NCBI GenBank assembly: GCA_905197955.1
Contig: CAJKAR010000045.1
Coordinates: 1-33,719, forward strand
Length of the DNA stretch: 33,719 nt
Source: an uncultured Lentisphaeria bacterium
GTDB lineage: Bacteria; Verrucomicrobiota; Lentisphaeria; Victivallales; UBA1829
Direction: 5' to 3'
Positions 1 through 7,971 of the stretch are shown here, one piece after another; the first letter of the stretch is position 1; each line of letters begins with the position of its first letter. The translations under genes and the position numbers were made by a program. The notes beneath the pieces were generated by a model that was given only the letters and a program-made list of their open reading frames with translations, was not told the origin of the DNA and made no database searches.

Positions 1-130
1 GACCGCGACAAGGACACAGTCCTTGACCCGAGAAAAATGCTTTTGCATTTTTCCGCCCTTTATTTTTTAGAGGAAAAACGAATTGAGACGTGAGAAAGAA
101 TTGCTTTTTATGCAGTTTTCTTCTCTCGCA
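1..130. repeat. Structured intergenic repeat, copy 1 (truncated by window edge)
   Basis: The first 58 bases closely match 29800-29858. Three hairpins are visible. One is CAAGGAC (9-15) with GTCCTTG (19-25). The second is AAAAATGC (33-40) with GCATTTTT (45-52). The third is a longer imperfect one at 92-127 with GAGA/TCTC ends and an inner TGC (102-104)/GCA (112-114) stem. The element lies directly behind the stop of the diaminobutyrate decarboxylase gene, in the same orientation relative to the upstream gene as copy 2 behind serS. Its left part is outside the window. It may be a dispersed repeat, a 3'-UTR structure or a small RNA; its function is unknown. Confidence 0.75.
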
Positions 131-144
131 TCCCGCAGAAGCAT

Positions 145-1593
145 TTATTGTTTTACCTGATCCCGCAGACGGAGAATCAGCTCCAGAAGAGAATCCAGAG
201 ATTCCCGTGTAAGTTCCGGATTCAGAAGCGTACACTTCAAACAAACCTGTCCCTGAAAGACCGTCTGTCCAATGACAACTCCACATTGATGAATCAATGC
301 CCGGCGAATCTTTCTGTTCACCTCGTCGGAATCCTTGACACGGAAGACAACCGATGTGATTTCCGGTACCGTGGTCGTTTCAAATTCCGAACGTGCGGCA
401 AGCTGTTCATAAAGGTATGCCGCATTTTCAATACAGCCCGAAATCAGCTGATCCCAGCCGTCTTTTCCGCGCACCTGGAAAGAGATCCAGACTTTCAGCG
501 CATCGAACCGGCGGGTTGTCTGAATGGATTTGCCGACAAGATTGGTGTACCCGTCTTCCTCGTCCTCCTCGCGATTCAGATAATCCGCATGATATTCCAG
601 CGGACGGAAATCGGTTCCATCTTTGAGCAGAATTGCGCTGCAGCTGATCGGAAGCAGAAACATTTTATGAAAATCCACCGTCAGAGAGTCGCAGAGCGAA
701 AGCCCCTCCACTCTCGACGCATATTTTTTTGAAAGCACAACACCGCTTCCGTATGCGGCATCGGCATGGAGACGCATTCCGTAACGGTCGCAGACTTTGC
801 GGATTTCCGGGATCGGATCAATACTGCCGTAATCGGTTGTTCCTTCGGTCGCCACGACGCAGAATGGAATGTTGCCGTTGCGGACATCCTCTTCGACGAG
901 GCGTTTCAGCGCTTCTACATCCATTTTCTGCGCGGAATCTACCGGAACCTTGATTACGGCATCGTAACCGAGCCCCAGCAGATGCGCACTTTTCTCCATT
1001 GAGAAGTGAGAAATTTCCGAGGTGTAAAGACGCAGTTTCCGATATTGTTCCGGCAATCCGTGTTTTTGAACATCGCATCCGAATTTTTCCCGGCAGAAAC
1101 GGTCGCGAGCCAGCAGAATGCCGGTCAGATTCGACTGCGATCCCCCGGAAGTAAAGACCCCGTCTGCTCCTTCGCCGAATCCGTACAGCCGGCAGAGATG
1201 CCGGATCGTATCCACTTCAATCTCCGTTGCCGCCGGAGACTGATCCCATGAATCCATCGACTGATTGAATGCTGTGATAATCAGTTCCGCCGCAATGCTT
1301 TCCAGCAGAACCGGACTGTGCAGATGCGCCATGTAGTTCTGCGACGATGGATGAAGCATGTTCGGCAGAACCTTTTCGGCGGTCCTGCGGAGAACCTCGT
1401 CGAAACCGAGTCCGTGTTCCGGAAGCAGTTCCTCCTCATGGAGATAGCGTTCCAGATCGCGCGGCAGCATTCCTGCGTATGCTTTGGAAGACTCCATTGC
1501 TTTGGCAACGGCGTCGATTGTTGCGAGAAGCTGCCGGCGAAATTCCGCCTGATCGGCCTTCCGGTCGGTCAGGAGCAGTTCAGCGCACGGCAT
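145..1593 (-). CDS. ddc: L-2,4-diaminobutyrate decarboxylase
   Basis: PLP-dependent group II decarboxylase (482 aa) that converts L-2,4-diaminobutyrate to 1,3-diaminopropane and CO2 in the cytoplasm. The PLP lysine is in the DFHK motif (about K310), preceded by the HADAAYG aspartate motif and the TSGGSQSN cofactor loop. The frame stays open further upstream, but the ATG at 1593 is chosen because GAGG lies 8 bases before it; this start overlaps the end of dat by 14 bases, so the two are translationally coupled. The dat-ddc pair is the known route from aspartate semialdehyde to 1,3-diaminopropane (Acinetobacter, Haemophilus, Vibrio). Function is inferred from family and pairing; aromatic-amino-acid decarboxylase activity is less likely given the partner. 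Confidence 0.92.
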   Translation of the reverse strand: MPCAELLLTDRKADQAEFRRQLLATIDAVAKAMESSKAYAGMLPRDLERYLHEEELLPEHGLGFDEVLRRTAEKVLPNMLHPSSQNYMAHLHSPVLLESIAAELIITAFNQSMDSWDQSPAATEIEVDTIRHLCRLYGFGEGADGVFTSGGSQSNLTGILLARDRFCREKFGCDVQKHGLPEQYRKLRLYTSEISHFSMEKSAHLLGLGYDAVIKVPVDSAQKMDVEALKRLVEEDVRNGNIPFCVVATEGTTDYGSIDPIPEIRKVCDRYGMRLHADAAYGSGVVLSKKYASRVEGLSLCDSLTVDFHKMFLLPISCSAILLKDGTDFRPLEYHADYLNREEDEEDGYTNLVGKSIQTTRRFDALKVWISFQVRGKDGWDQLISGCIENAAYLYEQLAARSEFETTTVPEITSVVFRVKDSDEVNRKIRRALIHQCGVVIGQTVFQGQVCLKCTLLNPELTRESLDSLLELILRLRDQVKQ

Positions 1594-2956
1594 CGGCGTT
1601 GACCTCGAGAACGACGCGTTCCAAAATCGAAAGCATCTCTTCAATTTCCTCGCGGGTCACGTTCAGCGCAACCAGGCAGCGCAGTACGGCACCGTTGCGT
1701 CCGCCGCGCTCGATCACCAGCTTGTTCAGGAAGCATTTGTGCTGAATCAGTGCCGCCAGATCGCCATCCGGCGGAAGCGATCCGAGAGAATCGGGCGTTG
1801 CCTTCGGATTGACAAATTCACATCCGATCATCAGTCCTTTTCCACGGATATCTCCAATGATCGAAACTTTTTCTTTCAAGGCATTGAGTCGATTGACGAT
1901 ATACGCACCTTTTTCCGCCACATCTTTCAGGAACTCTGGTTTTGCAACCCGTTCCATGACCACCATACCGGCTCTCATCGCCAGCTGGTTTCCGCGGAAG
2001 GTTCCCGCATGGGCGCCCGGTTTCCAAAGATCGAGCTTTTCATGATACACGACAACGGACAGCGGCTGAGAACCGCCGATCGCCTTGGAAACCAGAACAA
2101 CATCCGGAACGATATCGGCGTATTCGAACGCAAAGAAACGTCCGGAACGTCCGCATCCGCACTGGATTTCATCGACAATCATCGGAATATCGAGTTCGCG
2201 GGTGACTCTGCGAACCGTCTGCAGGAATTTGATCGGGGCCGGAATGACTCCGCCTTCTCCCTGAATCGGTTCAAGAATGACTGCCGCGGGTTTGGTGATT
2301 CCGCTTTCAGGATCTTTCAGAACCCGTTCAAAATAAGCGCAAGCTGCATCGGTTCCCGCCTCTCCGCCGAGTCCGAACGGACAGCGGTAGGAGTAGGGAT
2401 AGGGGAAGAAATGAGCATCCGGCATCAGACCGTTGACTTTGGTTTTCGCGTTCAGATTCCCTGTCAGGGAGAGCGCGCCGTGTCCCATTCCGTGATATCC
2501 TCCGCTGAATGCGACGATGGACGATCTGCCTGTGGCGGTTTTGCACAGTTTAATAGCCGCATCCACGGCATCCGTGCCGGAGGGACTGCAGAATTGAATT
2601 TTTGCATGGTCGCGCAGTTCTTCGGGAAGCAGATTCATCAGCATCTGAATGAAACGGTCCTTGACGGGCGTCATCAGATCCAGCGTATGAAGCGGCGCTT
2701 CGGAAGTCAGCATATCGATCATTGCCGCATTGACTTCGGGGTCGTTATGCCCCAGTGCCAGCGAACCGGCTCCGCAGAGGAAATCCAGATACTGGTTTCC
2801 CTCCACATCTTCAATTCGGCACCCTTTTGCCCGTTTCAGGGAAAACGGGAATTTTCTTGAATATGTTCTCGCGTTGGATTCCCTGTGTTCCAAGCGGGAC
2901 ATATAGTCGGAGTTTTTTTCTCCGCCCGTAAGCTCCAGCCCACATTTCTCTGCCAT
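1580..2956 (-). CDS. dat: Diaminobutyrate--2-oxoglutarate aminotransferase
   Basis: Class III PLP aminotransferase (458 aa) that moves the amino group of glutamate onto aspartate 4-semialdehyde to give L-2,4-diaminobutyrate. The cofactor loop SGTDAVDAAIK, the GGYHGMGHG motif, the DEIQCG aspartate motif and the Schiff-base lysine in LVSKAIGG (about K291) are all present. The ATG at 2956 has GAGG five bases upstream; the frame extends to 2998 without a comparable ribosome binding site. The gene leads the dat-ddc operon from a promoter at 3014-3041. The length and the downstream decarboxylase favour Dat of the diaminopropane pathway over EctB of ectoine synthesis, for which no ectA or ectC is seen here. 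Confidence 0.92.
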   Translation of the reverse strand: MAEKCGLELTGGEKNSDYMSRLEHRESNARTYSRKFPFSLKRAKGCRIEDVEGNQYLDFLCGAGSLALGHNDPEVNAAMIDMLTSEAPLHTLDLMTPVKDRFIQMLMNLLPEELRDHAKIQFCSPSGTDAVDAAIKLCKTATGRSSIVAFSGGYHGMGHGALSLTGNLNAKTKVNGLMPDAHFFPYPYSYRCPFGLGGEAGTDAACAYFERVLKDPESGITKPAAVILEPIQGEGGVIPAPIKFLQTVRRVTRELDIPMIVDEIQCGCGRSGRFFAFEYADIVPDVVLVSKAIGGSQPLSVVVYHEKLDLWKPGAHAGTFRGNQLAMRAGMVVMERVAKPEFLKDVAEKGAYIVNRLNALKEKVSIIGDIRGKGLMIGCEFVNPKATPDSLGSLPPDGDLAALIQHKCFLNKLVIERGGRNGAVLRCLVALNVTREEIEEMLSILERVVLEVNADAVR

Positions 2957-3013
2957 TATGACCTCAACAAAGATGAATAGTTGCCGTTTTGACTGCAAAA
3001 CAAATTGTAATTT

Positions 3014-3041
3014 ACTATATCCCCATGCCGGGCAAATACAA
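3014..3041 (-). promoter_or_regulatory. Promoter of dat-ddc
   Basis: On the minus strand TTGTAT (3036-3041) and TATAGT (3014-3019) are separated by 16 bases. This places the transcript start about 50 bases before the dat ATG. The remaining part of the 344-base divergent gap 2957-3300 shows no gene. Confidence 0.6.
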
Positions 3042-3222
3042 GGGAAATGTGAAATTCCGGAATCACTTTTTCATAAAAAAAATCTGCGGGAACCTTTTCG
3101 CACAATCGCGTGAGGCGGAACAGGGATGGAATGGAAACGTTCTGTTTCGGTTTTCCGGTATCCTTGCATCCAGAGAGAAATACTTGGAGCCGGCCTTCTC
3201 CGGACAATCTTTTTTTCATGTG

Positions 3223-3250
3223 TTGCATTCTCTCTTTTCCACGATACATT
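3223..3250 (+). promoter_or_regulatory. Promoter of the ROK kinase gene
   Basis: TTGCAT (3223-3228) and TACATT (3245-3250) have a 16-base spacer and lie about 50 bases before the GTG start at 3301. An alternative -10 of CATTAT gives an 18-base spacer. Confidence 0.5.
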
Positions 3251-3300
3251 ATCCTGGAATTGTACTTGGAAGCAGATCAAAAACAAGGAGGACTCTTCTC

Positions 3301-4281
3301 GTGGAAGCGGATCGTTTTTTGCTGGGCTTTGACATCGGCGGGACAAAGTGTGCCGCTGTGCTGGGACGGGAGACTCCATCCGGGAATGGAATGGAGATTC
3401 TGGGAAAGACTCGTTTTCCGACGGCGGAGGAACCGGAGCCCTTCTCCTGCATCGAACGATTCTGTGCCGAAGCGGAGGGGCTGTTGCGCGGAAAGGGCAT
3501 CGCGAGGGAAGCCGTTGCCGGAATCGGCATCAGCTGCGGCGGACCGCTGGACAGTCGCAGAGGCGTGATTCTTTCTCCGCCGAATCTGCCCGGTTGGGAT
3601 GCTGTTCCTGTCGTTGATCTGCTGAAGAAGCGCTTTTCCCTTCCTGTCTTTTTGCAGAATGACGCAAACGCCTGTGCCGTCGCCGAGTGGAAGTATGGGG
3701 CGGGACGCGGGGCGGAAAACATGATTTTTCTGACATTCGGAACCGGTATGGGGGCCGGACTCATTCTGAATGGTCGTCTCTATTCCGGCAGTTGTGACAA
3801 CGCGGGGGAATGCGGTCATATCCGTCTTGCGTCTTATGGACCGGTCGGCTACGGCAAAGCCGGATCCATGGAAGGGTTCTGCAGCGGAGGCGGAATTGCC
3901 AGGCTGGCTCAAATGCGAATTCTGGAAGTGCTCCAGAGAGGGGAACGAGTTCTCTGGGCTCCGAATCCGGAACTCGTGGATGCAAAACAGGTCGCGGACG
4001 CCGCTTTGAACGGGGATCCGCTTGCGCTGGACATTTACCGGGAGTCCGCCCGGCATCTGGGGCAGGGGCTCGCAATCCTGATGGATCTGCTGAACCCGGA
4101 ACGGATTGTGATCGGCAGCATCTTTGCCCGCTCAGAGGCGCTTTTCCGGGAGGAGATGGAGAAGGTGATCCGGAAGGAGGCGCTTCCGCTGGCGGTTTCC
4201 GTCTGCCGGATCGTTCCTGCCGCGCTGGGCGAGCGGATCGGCGATATCGCCTGTCTTGCGCTTGCCGGCGGTATGGTCTGA
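3301..4281 (+). CDS. ROK family sugar kinase
   Basis: A 326-aa cytoplasmic ROK-family protein, probably an ATP-dependent hexose or amino-sugar kinase. The phosphate-binding DIGGTK loop is at residues 11-16, the catalytic aspartate is in LQNDANA (about D121), FGTGMGAG follows near 146, and the GECGH motif is at 169-173. Unusually, the zinc-binding CxCGxxGC motif that normally follows GECGH is replaced by a segment of the form GYGKAGSMEGFCSGGG, so the zinc site appears to be missing. No N-terminal HTH is present, so it is a kinase rather than a repressor of the NagC/XylR type. GTG is chosen as start because AAGGAGG lies nine bases upstream; the frame remains open to 2989 without support. The sugar cannot be read from sequence. 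Confidence 0.9.
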   Translation: MEADRFLLGFDIGGTKCAAVLGRETPSGNGMEILGKTRFPTAEEPEPFSCIERFCAEAEGLLRGKGIAREAVAGIGISCGGPLDSRRGVILSPPNLPGWDAVPVVDLLKKRFSLPVFLQNDANACAVAEWKYGAGRGAENMIFLTFGTGMGAGLILNGRLYSGSCDNAGECGHIRLASYGPVGYGKAGSMEGFCSGGGIARLAQMRILEVLQRGERVLWAPNPELVDAKQVADAALNGDPLALDIYRESARHLGQGLAILMDLLNPERIVIGSIFARSEALFREEMEKVIRKEALPLAVSVCRIVPAALGERIGDIACLALAGGMV

Positions 4282-4326
4282 AAAAAGAAAAGGGGATCTC
4301 CGGTCCGGCGGCGATCCCCGTTTTTC
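4282..4326. terminator. Bidirectional terminator between convergent genes
   Basis: GGGGATC (4292-4298) pairs with GATCCCC (4313-4319). The stem is followed by GTTTTT on the plus strand and by TTTTCTTTTTT on the minus strand. It can end both the ROK kinase transcript and the DUF134-fusion transcript. Confidence 0.75.
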
Positions 4327-4336
4327 ACGGCTCTGA

Positions 4337-5086
4337 TCAGTGAGAGTGGCAGTGGCAGTTGTGCCCGTGTTCGCCGCCCTCGTGATGGTGGTGATTGCAG
4401 CTGAAGTTCGGATCGGCTTTCAGTTCTCCTTTCAGGTAGTCTCCGACGGCTTTGATGACATCGCCCGATACTCCGCCGATCAGCTGAATTCCCGCTTCCG
4501 CGAGCGCCTGCTGCGCTCCTCCGCCGATGCCGCCGCAGAGAAGAAGATCCACATTGCGTTCCGCGAGAAATCCTGCGAGAGCTCCGTGTCCGGAATCTCC
4601 GGTCGGGACCTTCTGCATTCCGTTGATCTTTCCATCGACAATTTCAAAAATGGCGAATTCCGGTGTGTGTCCGAAGTGCTGGAAAACCTGATCGTTTTCA
4701 CATGTGACTGCGATTTTCATAGTATCTCCTTTACAGGGTTGATTCAAGGTTCCGGCGTCCTGCCTGTGAAAGTAGCAGCGACTGCAAACCGGTCCTGTTG
4801 TACAGCAGGTCCGCTCCCGTTCCCGGGATTCGATGAGGATGCTCCGGCCGTTGAGGAGGGCATCGGCGACCTTCCGTCGCGCCGAATACAGAATCCTCTG
4901 AAGCGTGCCGCGCGAAACATTCATTTTTTCCGCGGCGCTTTCCTGATCCATGTTTTCATAATCCGCAAGGCGCATTGCCTCCAGCTCGTCCAGTTCGAGC
5001 AGGGTCTTTTCTTCCCCGCCGACCGCCTGGAAGGTTCTGCATTCCACATTCAGGCAGATTCTTCTGCATTTTTTGTTCCTCGGCAT
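4337..5086 (-). CDS. DUF134 HTH domain fused to a dinitrogenase FeMo-cofactor-type domain
   Basis: A 249-aa protein in three parts. Residues 1-85 are a DUF134 domain with a sigma-like helix-turn-helix (AAEKMNVSRGTLQRIL). Residues 86-122 are a cysteine-rich linker with CC and CxxC motifs. Residues 123-225 are a NifX/NifB-C-like dinitrogenase iron-molybdenum cofactor domain with CGGIGGGAQQAL, and a His-rich tail follows (NHHHHEGG, HCHSH). These two domains are commonly neighbours; here they are in one frame. A strong ribosome binding site (AAAGGAGA) sits just before the in-frame Met123 codon at 4720, so a separate short product of 127 aa may also be made. No nitrogenase gene is nearby; family members of this kind are often Fe-S or metal handling proteins of unknown role. 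The full-length start has GAGGA about nine bases upstream. Confidence 0.85.
   Translation of the reverse strand: MPRNKKCRRICLNVECRTFQAVGGEEKTLLELDELEAMRLADYENMDQESAAEKMNVSRGTLQRILYSARRKVADALLNGRSILIESRERERTCCTTGPVCSRCYFHRQDAGTLNQPCKGDTMKIAVTCENDQVFQHFGHTPEFAIFEIVDGKINGMQKVPTGDSGHGALAGFLAERNVDLLLCGGIGGGAQQALAEAGIQLIGGVSGDVIKAVGDYLKGELKADPNFSCNHHHHEGGEHGHNCHCHSH
4718..4735 (-). promoter_or_regulatory. Internal ribosome binding site and start inside the DUF134 fusion
   Basis: On the minus strand AAAGGAGA is followed by a short spacer and an in-frame ATG (4718-4720). It is a better start signal than that of the full-length gene, and it lies exactly at the border between the linker and the FeMo-cofactor-type domain. 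Confidence 0.6.
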
Positions 5087-5117
5087 GAAACAGGATCCTC
5101 GGATGAATTTTTTTGTT

Positions 5118-5165
5118 TATATTGTGCGTATGCACATAATATAACAGTCGGCTCTCCATTTTCAA
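5118..5165 (-). promoter_or_regulatory. Promoter and palindromic operator of the DUF134 fusion gene
   Basis: TTGAAA (5160-5165) and TATATT (5138-5143) on the minus strand have a 16-base spacer. Overlapping the -10 and the start point is an inverted repeat centred on GTGC (5124-5127), GTAT, GCAC (5132-5135); it extends outward with 8 of 10 symmetric positions across 5118-5141. The location suits a repressor, possibly the DUF134 protein itself. Confidence 0.6.
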
Positions 5166-5240
5166 GTCGGGAAGAGGACTCTTTTTCCGTGATTTACCGG
5201 CAATATCGCCGGTTCAGATGCGGATTGAGAAAATCGTGGA

Positions 5241-5268
5241 TTGATTTTATTTCTGCTGCGCGTATATT
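5241..5268 (+). promoter_or_regulatory. Promoter of bioA
   Basis: TTGATT (5241-5246) and TATATT (5263-5268) have a 16-base spacer and lie about 75 bases upstream of the bioA start. No BirA-type operator was recognised. Confidence 0.5.
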
Positions 5269-5342
5269 ATGGGGTATTGTCCGGGGGATCCGCGACCGGA
5301 ATGAATAATGGATGAGAGACTCGAATGACACGGAGGAGAACA

Positions 5343-6626
5343 ATGGATTATACCGAACTGAAGAACTTGATGACTTTTGACCGCCGGCATCTGTGGCATC
5401 CTTATGCTTCGATGACGCAGCCGCCGCCGGTGAATTTTGCGGAATCCGCCTCCGGTACGCACATTCGTCTTGCGGATGGGCAGGAGCTGATTGATGCGGT
5501 TTCCAGCTGGTGGTGTGTCTGCCACGGGCACAATCATCCGAAGATCATGGAAGCGATCCGCCGCCAGTCGGAGAAACTTGCGCAGGTTATGTTTGCTGGC
5601 TTCACTCACGAGCCGGCGATCCGTCTCGCGGAACTGCTGACCGAACGGACTCCTGCGGGATTGAACAAGGTGTTCTACGCGGATTCCGGATCCGTAAGCG
5701 TGGAGTGCGCCGCAAAGATGGCGATTCAGTATCAGATGGCATCCGGTTTTCCGGAACGCTGTCGTCTGGCGAGTGTCAAGGGGGGATATCATGGAGATAC
5801 CGCCGGAGCGATGGCGCTCAGCGATCCCGACGGCATGCACAAGATGTTCAGCGGAATCATCTCCCGGCATCATTTTGCGCCTCAGCCGCAGTGCCGGTTC
5901 GGGGAGGAGTGGGATCCTGCCGATTTTGTTCCGATGGAAGGGATGCTTGATCGTTACGGACATGAGATTGCTGCGGTGATTATTGAACCTGTGTTTCAGG
6001 GGGCGAACGCGATGCGTTTTTATCATCCCGAATATCTGCGCTGCCTGAGGAAGGCATGCAGCGATCGGGGGATCCTGCTGATTCTGGACGAGGTGGCGAC
6101 CGGATTCGGGCGTCTCGGCAAATTCTTTGCTCTGGAATATCCGGAAATTGTGCCGGACATCATGTGCGTCGGGAAAGGGCTGACGGGCGGAGCGATCACG
6201 CTAGCTGCGGTTGTTGCTTCTGAAAAGGTGGCGGAAGTGATTTCCGCGGGAACCCCGGGCGTTTTCCTGCATGGACCGACCTTTATGGCAAGTCCGATGG
6301 CGTGTGCCGCGGGATGTGCCTCGCTGGAGCTTTTTAAAGAGTACGACTGGGAAGGACGGGGCAAGAATATCGAACGTCAGCTGAAGCATGAACTTCAGGA
6401 ACTTACGGAATTGCCGAATGTGGCGGAGATCCGTGTTCTGGGAGCGGTCGGCGTGGCGGCTCTGCGGAAGGTGCCCTCGCCGGAGACCGTGCAGAAAATC
6501 GTGCATGAAACCGGAGTCTGGCTGCGTCCGTTCGGTTCCTGGCTCTATACGATGCCACCGTTCATTACGCCGGAAGAGGAAATTTCGCGGATCGTCGGAG
6601 CCATGCGGAAAATTGCGGAAGCCTGA
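5343..6626 (+). CDS. bioA: Adenosylmethionine--8-amino-7-oxononanoate aminotransferase
   Basis: Class III PLP aminotransferase (427 aa) that makes 7,8-diaminononanoate from KAPA in biotin synthesis, with S-adenosylmethionine as amino donor. BioA hallmarks are HLWHPYASM near the N-terminus, the SSWW substrate-binding motif, GGYHGDT, the DEVATGFGR motif and the PLP lysine in VGKGLTGG (about K278). The ATG at 5343 is preceded by GGAGGAG. An in-frame ATG 18 bases upstream lacks such a site. The gene stands alone: no other biotin gene is adjacent. It converges on mutY with only eight bases between the stops. Confidence 0.95.
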   Translation: MDYTELKNLMTFDRRHLWHPYASMTQPPPVNFAESASGTHIRLADGQELIDAVSSWWCVCHGHNHPKIMEAIRRQSEKLAQVMFAGFTHEPAIRLAELLTERTPAGLNKVFYADSGSVSVECAAKMAIQYQMASGFPERCRLASVKGGYHGDTAGAMALSDPDGMHKMFSGIISRHHFAPQPQCRFGEEWDPADFVPMEGMLDRYGHEIAAVIIEPVFQGANAMRFYHPEYLRCLRKACSDRGILLILDEVATGFGRLGKFFALEYPEIVPDIMCVGKGLTGGAITLAAVVASEKVAEVISAGTPGVFLHGPTFMASPMACAAGCASLELFKEYDWEGRGKNIERQLKHELQELTELPNVAEIRVLGAVGVAALRKVPSPETVQKIVHETGVWLRPFGSWLYTMPPFITPEEEISRIVGAMRKIAEA

Positions 6627-6634
6627 TCCTTCTG

Positions 6635-7711
6635 TCAGATCAAGCCGGAAAAGAGGTCCGCTTCAAGCACCGTCTTCCGGAAAACCTTGAAGGCGGAGGG
6701 CAGAGAGATTTCCCGTCTCAGTGACTCCCGGTCAACCCATCGGAATTCCGGGAGCTCCTCCTTCACGCGGACCAGGACACTTTGCATGTGCCATTCGACA
6801 TGCGAGAAAATGTGGACGGCATTTCCAGAGGGAATCATTTCCGCTTCCGTGTTCAGCCATTCCCGGATCTGTTCTCCGGTAAGGAATCCTTCGCGGTTCG
6901 GGAACTCGTAGAGACCGGCAAGCAGACCTTTTTCCTCTCTGCGGCGGATGGCGATTCTGGTTCCGCAGAAGAGCAGCAGGACGGTCCTGTTTTCGAGCTT
7001 TCGAGCTTTTTTCGGCGCTTTGACGGGGAGCTCTGCGACTTTCCCGTTCAGCCGGGCAAGACAGAGTTCCGCCAGCGGACATTCCCGGCACTTCGGCTTT
7101 CCGTTCGGCAGACAGACCGTTGCACCGAGTTCCATGAGACTCTGTGTGAAGTCACCGCACCGCTGCTCCGGATAGATCTGCTTCAATGCATGAGTGATAT
7201 TCACTTTGACCGCAGGCTGCGCGATATCTTCGGCACTTTCGAGCAGACGCGACATCACCCGCAGAACATTTCCATCAACCGCCGGCACCGGCCTTCCGAA
7301 TGCAATGGATGAGATCGCTCCCGCCGTATATTCTCCGATTCCCGGCAGAGCAAGAATCTCTTCGAAGTCCGAGGGGAACATTCCGTTGTGCCGCTCCAGA
7401 ATCATACGGGCGGCTTTCTGAAGGTTCCGAGCGCGGTTGTAGTACCCGAGTCCTTCCCAGAGTTTCATCAGACGGTCCTCGGGAGCTTCCGCCAGACTTC
7501 GGATGGTGGGAAGAGCTGCCAGAAAACGCTCGAAATACGGTTTTACCGCTTCGACGCGGGTCTGCTGAAGCATGATTTCCGAGAGCCAGACCCGATAGGG
7601 TTCCGGTTGTTCTCTCCACGGGAGAATGCGTGCATTGGCATCATACCAGTCGAGAAGCGGCCGCACGATTTTTCTGAGGAGCCGGGGAACTTGCCTGTCA
7701 TTGGTTTTCAT
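6635..7711 (-). CDS. mutY: A/G-specific adenine DNA glycosylase
   Basis: MutY (358 aa) removes adenine mispaired with 8-oxoguanine. The catalytic glutamate is in LSEIMLQQTRVE, the helix-hairpin-helix in LPGIGEYTAGAI, and the catalytic aspartate in AVDGNVLRV. Four cysteines of the 4Fe-4S cluster have spacing C-x7-C-x2-C-x5-C, one residue more than the C-x6 spacing of E. coli MutY. A C-terminal NUDIX-like domain that recognises 8-oxoG follows (VEWHMQS region). The ATG at 7711 is chosen over the TTG at 7732 because the consensus promoter at 7742-7770 would leave the TTG almost leaderless. Confidence 0.95.
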   Translation of the reverse strand: MKTNDRQVPRLLRKIVRPLLDWYDANARILPWREQPEPYRVWLSEIMLQQTRVEAVKPYFERFLAALPTIRSLAEAPEDRLMKLWEGLGYYNRARNLQKAARMILERHNGMFPSDFEEILALPGIGEYTAGAISSIAFGRPVPAVDGNVLRVMSRLLESAEDIAQPAVKVNITHALKQIYPEQRCGDFTQSLMELGATVCLPNGKPKCRECPLAELCLARLNGKVAELPVKAPKKARKLENRTVLLLFCGTRIAIRRREEKGLLAGLYEFPNREGFLTGEQIREWLNTEAEMIPSGNAVHIFSHVEWHMQSVLVRVKEELPEFRWVDRESLRREISLPSAFKVFRKTVLEADLFSGLI

Positions 7712-7741
7712 TTTGTTCTGCACCTGTTTCAAAGAGAGGGG

Positions 7742-7770
7742 AATATAGGCGCATCGGAGAGGATTGTCAA
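7742..7770 (-). promoter_or_regulatory. Promoter of mutY
   Basis: A near-consensus sigma-70 promoter on the minus strand: TTGACA (7765-7770), 17-base spacer, TATATT (7742-7747). Transcription would start near 7735. Confidence 0.8.
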
Positions 7771-7859
7771 GGGATTTTTTTGCAGACCTGTCCGGTTTTT
7801 ATTGGAATGTTTTTATGATTCAAATGAAAGAAAAGGGAGTCGTTTTTGAAAAAGTATGC

Positions 7860-7888
7860 TTGTTTTTTTTCTTCGTCTGTTTTATATT
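7860..7888 (+). promoter_or_regulatory. Promoter of the tandem lipoprotein genes
   Basis: TTGTTT (7860-7865), 17-base spacer, TATATT (7883-7888). The leader to the first lipoprotein start is about 75 bases. Confidence 0.6.
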
Positions 7889-7971
7889 ACACCGGGCTGA
7901 ATCCTGAGAAGAATCAGTGGTTGGTGGTTTTTCCGGACGAGGCAAAAACAACAAAAGAAAGGTCTAGGAAA

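Noticed and set aside
1..58. Repeat core as a CRISPR repeat or insertion-sequence end
   Set aside because: No regular spacing of further copies and no transposase; the copies lie 30 kb apart behind ordinary genes.
2989..3300. N-terminal extension of the ROK kinase upstream of 3301
   Set aside because: The extension runs through the promoter region and the family begins at the GTG with its AAGGAGG site.
7712..7732. TTG start for mutY at 7732
   Set aside because: It lies within a few bases of the predicted transcription start and has no ribosome binding site; the ATG at 7711 is better.
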